A stretch of DNA of 64,000 nucleotides from JAVBLG01 sp031553655 (GCA_031553655.1 JAVBLG010000007.1:1-64000), one strand, 5' to 3'; positions 25,699-34,430 are shown, counted from the stretch's first letter. The notes: a model not told the origin generated them from the letters alone. Numbers and translations: made by a program.

Positions 25699-26345
25699 AG
25701 CCTGCCCTGCTCCAGGGTGGGTTTTTGCGGCAAAACCCCACGAAAACTCAGGCGATGCAGACGCGAAGGCCCCATTGTTTTAAGAGCCTCAAGATGCGCG
25801 GCCACGCCATAGCCCTTATGCACCGCGAATCCATAACCAGGATATCTGTGATCAAGACGGGTCATCAAATCATCGCGGAAGGTCTTGGCCACAATGGAAG
25901 CCGCCGAGATGGCCGCCACTTTGCTGTCGCCCTTGATCACAGCCTCTTGCGGCAGACGTTCGCATTCGGCAAAACTTAAATATTTTACGGGAATAGTATG
26001 GTTGCCGTCAATAAGCAAAAAGCCCGGCGCAACTTCCAGGGCGCGCACAGCGCGGCTCATGGCCAAAAATGTGGCCTGCAAAATATTTATACGGTCAATG
26101 ACGCGCGGCCAGGTCAAGCCCACAGCAAAAGCCAAGGCCGAAATTTTTATTTCAGTCGCCAAAGCGGAACGCTTTTCAGGGCTGAGAGTTTTGGAGTCGG
26201 CAAGGCCGACAATGCGCGAGTCAGAAGGAAGGATAACCGCCGCGGCCACCACCGGCCCGGCTAAACAACCGCGCCCGGCTTCATCAATTCCGGCGGGCAA
26301 ACCGGCCCGCGCAAAATTTTCAGCAAGCCCCGGCAGCATAAACAA
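25692..26345 (-). CDS. rnhB: Ribonuclease HII
   Basis: A 217-residue RNase HII that cuts RNA from RNA-DNA hybrids and removes single ribonucleotides from DNA. The catalytic DE pair is at D21-E22 in GIDEAGRGCLAGPVV; FLLIDGNHTIPV, then KGDSKVAAISAASIVAKTFRD and HRYPGYGFAVHKGYG follow. Either the first ATG or the one two codons later could be used. Normal length and all motifs kept. Confidence 0.95.
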   Translation of the reverse strand: MFMLPGLAENFARAGLPAGIDEAGRGCLAGPVVAAAVILPSDSRIVGLADSKTLSPEKRSALATEIKISALAFAVGLTWPRVIDRINILQATFLAMSRAVRALEVAPGFLLIDGNHTIPVKYLSFAECERLPQEAVIKGDSKVAAISAASIVAKTFRDDLMTRLDHRYPGYGFAVHKGYGVAAHLEALKTMGPSRLHRLSFRGVLPQKPTLEQGRLW

Positions 26346-26418
26346 AACAGAAAAAGCCCCCGACCGGCATAAACCGACGAGAACCAGTCCGGCAGAGATG
26401 GTATGCCATACATTCGCA

Positions 26419-26565
26419 AGAAGTCATTACATAAATAGTATTTATGTTCTCTGCCAAGAAAGGCGCGTTCCGAGTGAAGCGAGCAGTATAGGGACATACA
26501 TGAGCTTCGCACGGAGCGCACCTGACGCAGGCAGAGGACAAAAAGACATTTATGTGATGACTTCT
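26419..26565. repeat. Palindromic repeat, family B copy
   Basis: About 147 bp with 19-base inverted ends (AGAAGTCATTACATAAATA and its near complement, two mismatches). It fills most of the 218 bp between rnhB and rplS, and its right end is built into the TAG stop of rplS (minus strand, 26564-26566). Confidence 0.7.
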
Positions 26566-26911
26566 AGTAGCGCTTCTTAGGCTTAATACGGGCGGCCTTG
26601 CCTTTGAGTTCGCGCAGGTAATAGAGACGGCTACGGCGAACCCGGCCTTCGGACACCATTTCGATTTTTTCGATAAAAGGCGAATGCATGGGGAAAATGC
26701 GCTCAACGCCCACGCCGTCCGAAACTTTGCGCACCGTAAAGGTGGCCCCGGTGGTGCCCCGGCAGATGCGGATCACATTACCCTGAAAAATCTGAACGCG
26801 TTCTTTTTCGCCTTCAACAATGCGCAGATGAACCTTTACGGTATCGCCCGAGCGAAAGGTGGGCAAATCAAAGCGCAAATGCTCGCTTTCTATTTTTTTG
26901 ATGATATCCAT
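26564..26911 (-). CDS. rplS: 50S ribosomal protein L19
   Basis: A 115-residue ribosomal protein of the large subunit at the 30S-50S interface. Signatures: FRSGDTVKVHLRIVEGEKER, QIFQGNVIRICRG, then FPMHSPFIEKIEMVSEGRVRR and LYYLRELKGKAARIK. Normal length. It follows trmD by 178 bp with a palindromic repeat between them; the usual tight trmD-rplS spacing is lost. Confidence 0.97.
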   Translation of the reverse strand: MDIIKKIESEHLRFDLPTFRSGDTVKVHLRIVEGEKERVQIFQGNVIRICRGTTGATFTVRKVSDGVGVERIFPMHSPFIEKIEMVSEGRVRRSRLYYLRELKGKAARIKPKKRY

Positions 26912-26963
26912 GACCGGAACTCCTTATATAAATGAACAAATTAACTATATAACAGCAGTAGTT

Positions 26964-27088
26964 CAATTTTATCGTCAGACTAGGAAGACAAGCTTTTTGC
27001 ATAGTGAGTGTACTCTTCTGGCACCCACAACGGAGCAAAAAGCACAGTCCGACGAAGTAGGCAAACTGGGCTACTGCCGAAAATATTG
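26964..27088. repeat. Palindromic repeat, family B copy
   Basis: About 125 bp between trmD and rplS, with ends CAATTTTATCGTCAGACTAG and ...CCGAAAATATTG, and the inner GCTTTTTGCATAGTGAGTGTAC... GGAGCAAAAAGC. It ends one base from the trmD stop codon. Confidence 0.6.
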
Positions 27089-27089
27089 T

Positions 27090-28457
27090 TTACCCTAAAT
27101 CACCCAAAATCCTGTCCAGCATAATCGCCACGGCGGCCCGCACCGACAGATGATTGTAACCGTTCAAGAATCTTAAAGGCCGAGCCAACGCGCCGCAATT
27201 ACGCAAAGCTTCGGGGGCCAAGCCGCCGCCGGTGCCGAAAAGCAGCAATATCGGACCCCTGTCAAGCCTAGCGGCAATATCGTCCGGGGCCAGCAGCGGC
27301 AGGACGGCAAGCTTTTTTTCCGGCCAACGGGCCGTTGTTCCCACCACCAAGGGCTCTGCCCCGGAGCGCTCCGCGATATCCTTGACCACCGAGTCCAAAT
27401 CCGGAACTCCGCGCGCCATGGACAGCGCCCGCCCTCGGTCGGCGTGGCCGGAACCGGGACCGCCAAGCCAATGCCCCAAAATATTTTCAAGCAGCTTTCG
27501 CTGGTCTTCCAAGGGGGTTATAATATAAAAGCCCCCCAGGCCATAGGTGCATGAACTACGTGCTATATCGTGAATATCCAGATTTGTCAAAGAGGAAGTG
27601 CCGACTTTCCTATGCTCGACAATAACCGGATAATGAGCAAGGGCCACAAAGAGATTTCGTCCAGGCCGGATGCGCGGCAAAGATTCGAGAAAATCGGCGT
27701 CGGAGCGGTCAAGTCGAGCCGATTCCAGAAGATCTGGACGAAATTTCAGAGTCAGCGCCAGAGCTTCGTGTCTGCGCCACTCTTTAATCGCCCCGTGATT
27801 GCCTGAACGCAGCACGGGCGGAACCTCGCGTCCCTCAAAAACTTCCGGTCTGGTGTAATGCGGATACTCAAGCAAGCCTTCGGCAAAGCTCTCGTCAAGG
27901 CCGGACTCTTCCTTGCCCATAAAACCGGGCACAAAACGCGCCACCGCTTCCACCAAGGCCAGGGCGGCCGCTTCTCCGCCGTTGAGCACCGCATCGCCCA
28001 CACAAATTTTTTCCAAGGGAAATACGGCGCTCACCCGCTCGTCAAGCCCCTCATAGCGTCCGCAGACGATGGTCAGCTGTGGCTCTTGCGCCAACTCGCG
28101 GGCCAGATTGTGGTCGAGCCTGCGCCCGCCGGGCGACATAAACAGCATACGCCCCGACTGCGGAACGGATAGCGGGTGGGCCGCATGCTCTGCCGCCTGT
28201 TCCAGCTCACGGCGCGGGTGTTGGTCCCCTCCAGCGGCCGCACGCAGAGCGGCGGACACGGGTCCCGGCATCATTACCATACCCGGCCCGCCTCCGTAAG
28301 GGGCGTCGTCCACGCTGCGGTGGCGGTCTTCGGTGAAGGAGCGCGGGTCAGTGAAGGAGAATTTCAAAATTCCGCTGGAAACCGCCTTGCCAATAAGGGC
28401 GGTTTTCAGCGGCGAATCAAAATATTCCGGAAAGAGAGAAATGATATTAAAACGCAC
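27090..28457 (-). CDS. trmD: TrmD fused to a second SPOUT RNA methyltransferase domain
   Basis: A 455-residue fusion. Residues 1 to about 255 are TrmD, the tRNA m1G37 methyltransferase: MRFNIISLFPEYFDSPL, DDAPYGGGPGMVMMPGP, the knot segment VCGRYEGLDERV, GDAVLNGGEAAALALVEA and LEYPHYTRPEVFEG. Residues about 270-455 form another SPOUT-like domain (NLFVALAHYPVIVEHRK, LGGFYIITPLEDQRKLL, LFGTGGGLAPEAL, GYNHLSVRAAVAIMLDRIL), as in the TM1570/PF09936 family that is a separate gene next to trmD in Thermotoga. Its RNA target is unknown. An insert of about 20 residues (QHPRRELEQAAEHAAH) lies in the TrmD part. rpsP and rimM, often upstream, are not here. Confidence 0.92.
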   Translation of the reverse strand: MRFNIISLFPEYFDSPLKTALIGKAVSSGILKFSFTDPRSFTEDRHRSVDDAPYGGGPGMVMMPGPVSAALRAAAGGDQHPRRELEQAAEHAAHPLSVPQSGRMLFMSPGGRRLDHNLARELAQEPQLTIVCGRYEGLDERVSAVFPLEKICVGDAVLNGGEAAALALVEAVARFVPGFMGKEESGLDESFAEGLLEYPHYTRPEVFEGREVPPVLRSGNHGAIKEWRRHEALALTLKFRPDLLESARLDRSDADFLESLPRIRPGRNLFVALAHYPVIVEHRKVGTSSLTNLDIHDIARSSCTYGLGGFYIITPLEDQRKLLENILGHWLGGPGSGHADRGRALSMARGVPDLDSVVKDIAERSGAEPLVVGTTARWPEKKLAVLPLLAPDDIAARLDRGPILLLFGTGGGLAPEALRNCGALARPLRFLNGYNHLSVRAAVAIMLDRILGDLG

Positions 28458-28474
28458 GAAATTTAACCCGCGTC

Positions 28475-28678
28475 CTACATTCCTTTCTTTCGCCTTATGG
28501 TGATAGACTCTCCCCCCATGCCATAATTGTCGGTATCTATTTCATCAATAACCACAACTGTGGTGGCCGGATTCTTGCCCAAAACCTCCGCCAGTACCTG
28601 GGTAATACCTTTGATTACCGCTGCTTTCTGCTCAACGGTGGCCCCTTCTTTGGTAATTCTGACATTAACGTAAGGCAT
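28475..28678 (-). CDS. 4-oxalocrotonate tautomerase family protein
   Basis: A 67-residue tautomerase subunit. After removal of Met the catalytic N-terminal proline is exposed (MPYVNVRITKEG); the family segments AAVIKGITQVLAEVLG and TTVVVIDEIDTDNYGMGG follow. Small members form hexamers and catalyse enol-keto tautomerisation of various 2-oxoacids; the real substrate is unknown. It lies 17 bp upstream of the trmD fusion gene and may be cotranscribed. Confidence 0.9.
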   Translation of the reverse strand: MPYVNVRITKEGATVEQKAAVIKGITQVLAEVLGKNPATTVVVIDEIDTDNYGMGGESITIRRKKGM

Positions 28679-28757
28679 AATTTTCTCCTCCGATTTATTG
28701 ATTCAAAAGCGCGGCCTGACGCGATATAGAGGCAAAATCAGCCGCCGCCAGGATACG

Positions 28758-30158
28758 TCAGTAGCCCAATGCGGACTCGCGCTTCACCACAGCCGGCAGC
28801 ATATCATACTTCTTGCCGTCACGGCCGGAAAAGCGCACCAGGAACATTCCCGTAAATTTGGAGCCGCTGTAAACTTCCACGCGATAAAGAACTCCGGCTT
28901 TATCCAGGGAAAAATGAGGCATAAAATTTTTGTGTCCAATTTTAAGATTACTTTCATCCTCCCGCCCAGAGTCGAAGCCGATGGCGTTCACTCGATAACC
29001 AGGCGTGGATTCCACCATAAAAAAATCACGCACGGGCACGGTTTGCCCAAAGACCACGTTCTGGCGACGACCGTCCACAACAAGGGGTACCCGTTCCAGT
29101 GCGCTGTCGGTTTCGTGCCAGACAGGCTGAATACAGGTTACCCGACGGTTGCCGTAATGCACACAAAGATCGTCTTCGGCGGAAACTACGGCTATAATCG
29201 GCTTGGAAGCCGTGGCGCGCCCACCTCCATCCCTGGGCAGGGGCAGGTTGTTTATGCGCGGGCGGGCATTTTCCAATGGCAATACCACCCGGTTGTCGGC
29301 AAAAGCCACACTTATGTCGCTTTGCAAGGCGGCGGCCACGCTTTTGGGGTTGAGTTCGAATTTACGTTTGAATTTAACCCCGGCCAGATCAAGAAAAGCT
29401 TCCACGATACGTAAATGGTAATAAGCGCGGATTTCCGCCGGAAATTCCTTGCTGGCTTCCACTCCGAAGGCTGATTTGCCGTTGCGCACCGCGAACCAGG
29501 AAAGAGTTTTTTCCATTTCGCTGTTGCCTTCCGGGGTGCGGGTATTTTTTACATGGTAGAGGTGATGGGGCGCGATCAGAGTCCGATTGGCCCTGGAAGT
29601 TGCTTTTTCGGCCATTTCAGCCAGATTGCCGTGGGGCGAATCAGCCTCCATGCGTTCCAGATCCACAATAATGCTCTGGCCCCAGCGGGCCGGGCAATAC
29701 ATGCGATTCTCAAATTTATGGCGATAAAAGCCGCTGCCGTCGTGCAAATTCAGAACCAATACAACCTCGGGAGAGGTAATTATACTTTGAATGCGCGAAA
29801 CAGTGTTATATTCCGGATCATCGGGAGAGAGTCGCAAAAACTTGCGGTTCATATCGCCATTTGGCGCGCGCGAACGTAGAACTATGCTGGGATAATTGAG
29901 ATTAGGCACCACCCATAGCGAACCGGAGGTTACTTCATAATGGGTAGCCAGCAGAGTGGCTGCGGAAAAACCGCCCGGCTCGTCGCCCTGTATGCCGCCC
30001 ACCACAAGCACGGCCGGCCCCTGGCCTCCCAGCTTGAACAGAGAAAAATCAAGGCTGCGGGCGTCAAAAGAGAGAGCGCCAGGCCCCTGAGCGCGAGCCA
30101 TTACCGGCCACAAAAGGGCAAAAAGCAGAAAAACAAGCGCGCGTAGGGCGTTATGCAT
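28758..30158 (-). CDS. M14/M99-type peptidoglycan carboxypeptidase, Csd4/Pgp1-like
   Basis: A 466-residue exported protein: signal peptide about 1-23 (ALRALVFLLFALLWPVMARA), then a metallocarboxypeptidase domain. The zinc site has the unusual glutamine: Q57 and E60 in GGIQGDEPGG, and H139 in LNLHDGSGFY; E234 in FGVEASKEF is the likely catalytic acid. As I recall, Helicobacter Csd4 uses Q46, E49, H128 and E222, the same spacing. Csd4 and Campylobacter Pgp1 trim peptidoglycan tripeptides to dipeptides and set helical cell shape. About 220 C-terminal residues form further domains (PLVVDGRRQNVVFGQTVPV). The start at 30158 begins the signal peptide. It diverges from rpmH. Confidence 0.85.
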   Translation of the reverse strand: MHNALRALVFLLFALLWPVMARAQGPGALSFDARSLDFSLFKLGGQGPAVLVVGGIQGDEPGGFSAATLLATHYEVTSGSLWVVPNLNYPSIVLRSRAPNGDMNRKFLRLSPDDPEYNTVSRIQSIITSPEVVLVLNLHDGSGFYRHKFENRMYCPARWGQSIIVDLERMEADSPHGNLAEMAEKATSRANRTLIAPHHLYHVKNTRTPEGNSEMEKTLSWFAVRNGKSAFGVEASKEFPAEIRAYYHLRIVEAFLDLAGVKFKRKFELNPKSVAAALQSDISVAFADNRVVLPLENARPRINNLPLPRDGGGRATASKPIIAVVSAEDDLCVHYGNRRVTCIQPVWHETDSALERVPLVVDGRRQNVVFGQTVPVRDFFMVESTPGYRVNAIGFDSGREDESNLKIGHKNFMPHFSLDKAGVLYRVEVYSGSKFTGMFLVRFSGRDGKKYDMLPAVVKRESALGY

Positions 30159-30290
30159 AAAATAGTTGCGTATTTCCCAAATTTGACAGAGAGTGAAGGT
30201 GCGCAAAAAAGCGGCCCGTTAATTATACTCGCGGTAGACAAAAAGTATAGCATAAAATATGCGGCGCGGAAAATTGTCCAAATCCGCCGC

Positions 30291-30319
30291 TTGACGAGAT
30301 TCCTGACGGTGTGTATGAA
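30291..30319 (+). promoter_or_regulatory. Likely promoter of the rpmH cluster
   Basis: TTGACG at 30291-30296 and TATGAA at 30314-30319 are 17 bases apart, a good sigma-70 layout, 87 bp upstream of the rpmH start. No DnaA box or dnaA gene was seen in this gap. Confidence 0.5.
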
Positions 30320-30405
30320 GATGCGTTCACAATTTATATTTTTGCCCGGCCGTTAAAGCTCTTTTACAAGCATGCCTGGCATTACAATATCTTAAGGAGA
30401 GAGTC

Positions 30406-30540
30406 ATGAAAAGAACTTACCAGCCCAGCAAAATCAAGAAAAAACGTTCCCACGGCTTTCGGGCGCGCATGGCTACCCCCAGCGGGCGGGCCATTTTGAG
30501 ACGCAGACGCGCCAAGGGCCGCAAAAGCCTCAGCGCCTGA
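30406..30540 (+). CDS. rpmH: 50S ribosomal protein L34
   Basis: A 44-residue, very basic protein beginning MKRTYQPSKIKKKRSHGFRA and ending RRAKGRKSLSA, diagnostic of L34. AAGGAGAGAG precedes the ATG. It opens the widely conserved rpmH-rnpA-yidD-yidC-jag-mnmE cluster; its stop overlaps the start of rnpA (TGATG). Confidence 0.97.
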   Translation: MKRTYQPSKIKKKRSHGFRARMATPSGRAILRRRRAKGRKSLSA

Positions 30541-30965
30541 TGACTGTGGCCGGAGCCAAACCCGGCCGGTGCGTCAAGGCATCGTTGAAAACGCACAGAC
30601 TGAAGCGTCACGGCGATTTTCAGGCGATATATCAGGGTGGGCGAAAATTTTTTTCGCGCAATTTTATTGTGTTTGTTCTACCCGAAGAAGATTGTCGGGA
30701 AGATTTCAGACCTTGGCGCGTGGGCATGGCTGTGAGCAAAAAAATTGGCCATGCTGTAATCCGTAATCGCGTAAAGCGCGTTTTGCGGGAATTTTTTCGT
30801 TTGCGGCGCGCAACTTTGCCGTCCGGCCTCGACATTGTGGTTGTGCCCAAAAGAGGGCTTGAGCCGGATTTGGTGACCTTGAGTTTTGTCAATGCCGAAC
30901 TGGTTCCGGTATTGGAAATTATTGCAAGCAAATACAGGCGGCCCGCCGCCGGCCCCGCATCCTGA
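30540..30965 (+). CDS. rnpA: Ribonuclease P protein component
   Basis: A 141-residue basic protein, the protein cofactor of RNase P, which matures the 5' ends of tRNAs. The RNR motif is in IRNRVKRVLREFFRLRR, preceded by RVGMAVSKKIGHAV and, near the start, LKTHRLKRHGDFQAIYQGGR. The ATG shares one base with the rpmH stop codon. About 15 residues precede the usual N-terminus. The two genes are normally cotranscribed. Confidence 0.95.
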   Translation: MTVAGAKPGRCVKASLKTHRLKRHGDFQAIYQGGRKFFSRNFIVFVLPEEDCREDFRPWRVGMAVSKKIGHAVIRNRVKRVLREFFRLRRATLPSGLDIVVVPKRGLEPDLVTLSFVNAELVPVLEIIASKYRRPAAGPAS

Positions 30966-31028
30966 AGGCTTTACCGGCAGGCGGCCTAGTGCCGGGCGCG
31001 GGCCGCGGCTTCCCCACCATACCATTTG

Positions 31029-31310
31029 ATGAAGCGCAGCAAAATAAACCCATCTTTATATTTGAGGCGGCTTGTAATCGCCCCCATCAGGTTGTACCAG
31101 ATATTCATATCTCCGGTACTGCCGCCGGCATGCAGATTTTATCCCAGTTGTTCAGCCTATGCCGTGGAAGCTGTCATGCGCCACGGGATTCTGCGCGGCG
31201 GCTGGCTGGCCCTTTGCCGTCTTGCCCGATGCCATCCCTGGAATCCGGGCGGAATAGACCTTGTCCCCCCTCATTTCTCCCCGCGCGAAAGCGGTGTTCA
31301 GGAGCGTTAA
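31029..31310 (+). CDS. yidD: Membrane protein insertion efficiency factor YidD
   Basis: A 93-residue protein with an amphipathic N-terminus and the family core LYQIFISPVLPPACRFYPSC, SAYAVEAVMRHG, then RCHPWNPGGIDLVP. It helps YidC insert membrane proteins at the inner membrane. The ATG at 31029 follows a TTG in frame; no clear ribosome site is visible. It lies between rnpA and yidC. Confidence 0.94.
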   Translation: MKRSKINPSLYLRRLVIAPIRLYQIFISPVLPPACRFYPSCSAYAVEAVMRHGILRGGWLALCRLARCHPWNPGGIDLVPPHFSPRESGVQER

Positions 31311-31317
31311 GTCCGCC

Positions 31318-32955
31318 ATGGAGCAAAACAAAAGTCTTATTTTGGCCATAGTCTTGTGTTTGATCGTAATGTTCGGTTGGGGCTACATAGCCGAAAAAGT
31401 AGGGTGGGTACAGCGGACCGTGCCGCAGGAACAAGCCCAGCCCACTGGTGAGCAGCCCAAAACCGAAGAAGCCAAAGCCCAGGCCAAACCTGTCGAAGCC
31501 GCGGTGGCCCTGCCGACCTTCACCCCTTCCGAAGGTCGTGAAGTAACCGTTGAAACTCCGCTCTACAAGGCTGTTTTGCACAGCGGTGGAGCGATTTTGC
31601 GTTCTTTTGTGCTTAACGACTACCGGTCCGGCATTGCCCCGTCTTCACCCAAGATCAACCTGGTTGACCCCACCACCGCGGCGGTAGCTCCCCTCGGTCT
31701 GCTGATCAACGGCCAGCCTTCCTGGAGCGTGGGCAAATGGTCTTTTGCCGGCGACAATCTTTCGGTCAAGCCCGGACAGAGTCAGAGCCTCACCTTCACC
31801 GGGGAAGTGCCCGGTTTGCGGGTGGTGCGCGAACTGTTCTTTTCTTCCGATTCTTATCTGATCAACGAGCGGGTGCATCTTGTGCCCACAGGTGAGCAAC
31901 CCGTGCCGGTGCGACTGGGCTTTACCGCCGGCATAGATGCCGCTCCTTCTTCCGGCGGCCAGTACGACCCCATGCGCATAGGCTGGAGCTTGGCCGGAAA
32001 GTTCAAGGAAGACACCAGCGCCAAAGATCTGCAGGAAAAGGGCGTGCAGGAAAAGGGCCAGATCATGTGGGCAGGGGCCATGAGCAACTACTTTATGGCT
32101 GCCATTCTGCCCAAAGACATCAACGACATAACCCTCAAAGGGCGTCTTCAGAACGAAGTTTACCGCATAGCTCTTGAAAAATCCGACATCATGGCCGCCC
32201 CGGGGCAGGAAACTGTGATTGACGTTTCATACTGGATTGGCCCCAAGCTGAGGCACATGCTGGAAGCCGCTCCCAACGGATTGGTGGACTCCATAGATCT
32301 GGGCATGTTCAGCATAATAGCCAAAGGTCTGCTGTGGCTGCTGCAATTCTTCCACGGTTATGTGCACAACTGGGGCGTGGCTATCATCTGCCTCACCATC
32401 CTGATCAAGGCCGCATTCTGGCCGCTTACGGCCAAGAGCTATTCCTCCATGGAAAAGATGAAGAGAATCCAACCCATGATGGAAGCCATAAAAGCCAAGC
32501 ATGCCGACAACAAAGAACAGATGAACAAAGAGGTCATGGCTCTTTACAAGACCTACGGAGTCAATCCAGCCAGCGGCTGCGTGCCCATTCTGGTGCAGTT
32601 GCCGGTGTTCTTCGGTTTGTACCAGGCCTTGCTGACTGCCATTGAGCTCAGGCATGCGCCCTTTGTAACCTATTTGCCGGGTACTGACTTTTTGTGGCTG
32701 GCCGACCTTTCATCCAAAGATCCCCTGTATATCACCCCCATCATCATGGGCGCCACCATGTTCCTGCAGCAGAAAATGACGCCTCCGGCCGGGGACCCCA
32801 CCCAGCAGAAAATCATGATGTTCCTGCCGCTGATCTTTACGGTGATGTTCCTTGGCTTCCCCTCCGGCCTGGTGCTTTACTGGCTGGTGAACAACGTTCT
32901 TTCCATTGCCCAGCAGTGGATGATGCTGAACAAGAGCAGCAAGAGCCAGAAGTAA
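31318..32955 (+). CDS. yidC: Membrane protein insertase YidC
   Basis: A 545-residue inner-membrane insertase. N-terminal anchor (LILAIVLCLIVMFGWGYIA), a large periplasmic domain (about 60-330) typical of Gram-negative YidC, then the five-helix insertase core with HNWGVAIICLTILIKAAFWP, NPASGCVPILVQLPVFFGLY and FPSGLVLYWLVNN. It inserts membrane proteins with or without the Sec translocon. The start at 31318 is chosen because AGGAG lies about 15 bases upstream and the anchor begins at once. A perfect 23-bp palindrome follows the stop. Confidence 0.97.
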   Translation: MEQNKSLILAIVLCLIVMFGWGYIAEKVGWVQRTVPQEQAQPTGEQPKTEEAKAQAKPVEAAVALPTFTPSEGREVTVETPLYKAVLHSGGAILRSFVLNDYRSGIAPSSPKINLVDPTTAAVAPLGLLINGQPSWSVGKWSFAGDNLSVKPGQSQSLTFTGEVPGLRVVRELFFSSDSYLINERVHLVPTGEQPVPVRLGFTAGIDAAPSSGGQYDPMRIGWSLAGKFKEDTSAKDLQEKGVQEKGQIMWAGAMSNYFMAAILPKDINDITLKGRLQNEVYRIALEKSDIMAAPGQETVIDVSYWIGPKLRHMLEAAPNGLVDSIDLGMFSIIAKGLLWLLQFFHGYVHNWGVAIICLTILIKAAFWPLTAKSYSSMEKMKRIQPMMEAIKAKHADNKEQMNKEVMALYKTYGVNPASGCVPILVQLPVFFGLYQALLTAIELRHAPFVTYLPGTDFLWLADLSSKDPLYITPIIMGATMFLQQKMTPPAGDPTQQKIMMFLPLIFTVMFLGFPSGLVLYWLVNNVLSIAQQWMMLNKSSKSQK

Positions 32956-33003
32956 TTCTGATTCCAGATAAAAATTGTGTACAATTTTTATCTGGAATCA
33001 GAA
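32956..33003. terminator. 23-bp perfect palindrome after yidC
   Basis: TTCTGATTCCAGATAAAAAT... at 32956-32978 and its exact complement at 32981-33003 with a two-base loop. The stem is long and contains A/T runs but no free T tract follows. It may stop or attenuate transcription between yidC and jag. Confidence 0.6.
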
Positions 33004-33116
33004 CAGCTGCCCGTGCGTTGATAGGGCAGCCCGGATGCGGAGCATCCGTAACGTAAATAAAATACGCATCAAACGAAAAATAGCATGGCGCTCACTTCGG
33101 CGCCGGAGATCTGTAT

Positions 33117-34406
33117 ATGGATGCATTCAAGGAGTTTGAAGGAAAAAGTCTTGATGATGCAATCCGCGAGGCCTGCAATTATTACAACACCACGCGGGAA
33201 AAATTGGAAATAGACATAATTCAGGATTTCAAGTCAGGAATTTTCGGCATAGTTGGAGCTCGCAAAGCAAAAATAAAGGCCAGAAGGGTCCAGCTTCGAG
33301 CCACTGTGGAAAATATTCTGGGCCGTTCCAGAGGCCCGGTAGCCGTGGACGCTCCGGAAAGCCCCAGTCAGGAAGCCGTGACGGAAACCGAAAGCGCCGA
33401 AATAACCGTCGCGCGCAAAGATGAAAGCCGCGAGAGTAAGCCGCGCCCGGTCGAGACCACGCGCGGTCCCAAGCATGAGGAATACAAGCAAAAAGGCAAA
33501 CCCGGCAAGGGCGAGGGCAGGCCAAGGCAGTCTGGATATGATGAAGGCCGGGGTGAACGCGACAATGACGGTCGCAAGCCTCATGAAAACGAAGGCCGCA
33601 AAGCCCACGAGTCTGACGGCAGAAAACCCCTGGATGCCGAAAACCGCAAATCCAATGAAAGTGAAGGGCGCAGGACTCGCGATGATAAGGGGTATGACGG
33701 CGAAGGGCGCAAGCCTCGTGACCATGAAAAGCCCGCTTACAGCGATAACCGCAAACCTCGCGACGCTGAAAGGCACGAGCCTGAAGCCCGCAAGCCACGC
33801 GGCGAAAGCCGCGACGGAGAGAGCGCAAGGCATCGCGGCAGGCGTGAAGCTCCGGCGCCCCGTGAGGCCATGGGGCCGGGCCTTAACGATTTTATAGAAG
33901 AAATGGAGCAGGAGGGCCTGCCCTCCATGCGCCTTGACGATGTGAACGTGGAAAAGCTGTGCGAGCTTTGCGTGAGTACTGTAGCTCGCCTGGTCACGCC
34001 AATTATCGGCAAAACTGGTCTTTCGGCCGAAGTGGTGGACGGCAGGGTAAATGTGAGCATAGATTGTGGTGAAGACTCGGGACTTTTGATCGGCCGTGAA
34101 GGGCAAACCTTGGCCTCTCTGCAATTTCTGTCTTCGCGCATCGTTTCACAATCCATGGGTTTTATTGTGCGAGTGCAACTCGACGCCGGAGAATATCGCC
34201 TGCGCCAATACGAGAAACTGCGCGAACTGGCCCTGGCCCTGGCCGAAAAGGTGCGTACGGCCGGAAAATCTTGCTCCACGCGCCCCATGAGCTCGTATCA
34301 CCGGCGTATTATCCATATGACCCTGCAGGATAACCCCGACGTGCAAACCCGCAGTACCGGCGAGGGGCCTCTGAAAAGGGTTGTTGTGCAGCGTAGAAAG
34401 AATTGA
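33117..34406 (+). CDS. jag: Jag/KhpB-like RNA-binding protein with a long charged insert
   Basis: A 429-residue protein. Jag N domain 1-57 (FEGKSLDDAIREACNYY, FKSGIFGIVGARKAKI); a disordered, highly charged linker from about 78 to 250 with repeated units of the type GRKPHENE, GRKAHESD, GRKPLDAE, NRKPRDAE; a KH domain about 280-365 with the GREG loop at 326-329; and R3H with R396-x3-H400 (SSYHRRIIHMTL). Family members bind RNA and affect division and envelope genes. The usual protein is about 200-300 residues, so the linker is unusually long. GGAGA precedes the ATG; it follows yidC as in many genomes. Confidence 0.92.
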   Translation: MDAFKEFEGKSLDDAIREACNYYNTTREKLEIDIIQDFKSGIFGIVGARKAKIKARRVQLRATVENILGRSRGPVAVDAPESPSQEAVTETESAEITVARKDESRESKPRPVETTRGPKHEEYKQKGKPGKGEGRPRQSGYDEGRGERDNDGRKPHENEGRKAHESDGRKPLDAENRKSNESEGRRTRDDKGYDGEGRKPRDHEKPAYSDNRKPRDAERHEPEARKPRGESRDGESARHRGRREAPAPREAMGPGLNDFIEEMEQEGLPSMRLDDVNVEKLCELCVSTVARLVTPIIGKTGLSAEVVDGRVNVSIDCGEDSGLLIGREGQTLASLQFLSSRIVSQSMGFIVRVQLDAGEYRLRQYEKLRELALALAEKVRTAGKSCSTRPMSSYHRRIIHMTLQDNPDVQTRSTGEGPLKRVVVQRRKN

Positions 34407-34430
34407 CATAACAAAATAAAGGGGTATTCC

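Noticed and set aside
26261..26706. Small minus-strand open frames between rnhB and rplS.
   Set aside because: They run through the palindromic repeat at 26419-26565 and have no ribosome site or family resemblance.
30159..30405. Chromosomal origin beside rpmH.
   Set aside because: rpmH often lies near dnaA and oriC, but there is no dnaA gene and I see no cluster of TTATCCACA boxes in this gap.
33500..33850. Short repeating units that could be taken for a CRISPR or tandem DNA repeat.
   Set aside because: The units are irregular in length and keep the reading frame of the jag gene; they are a low-complexity protein linker. No CRISPR-like spacing exists here or elsewhere in the window.
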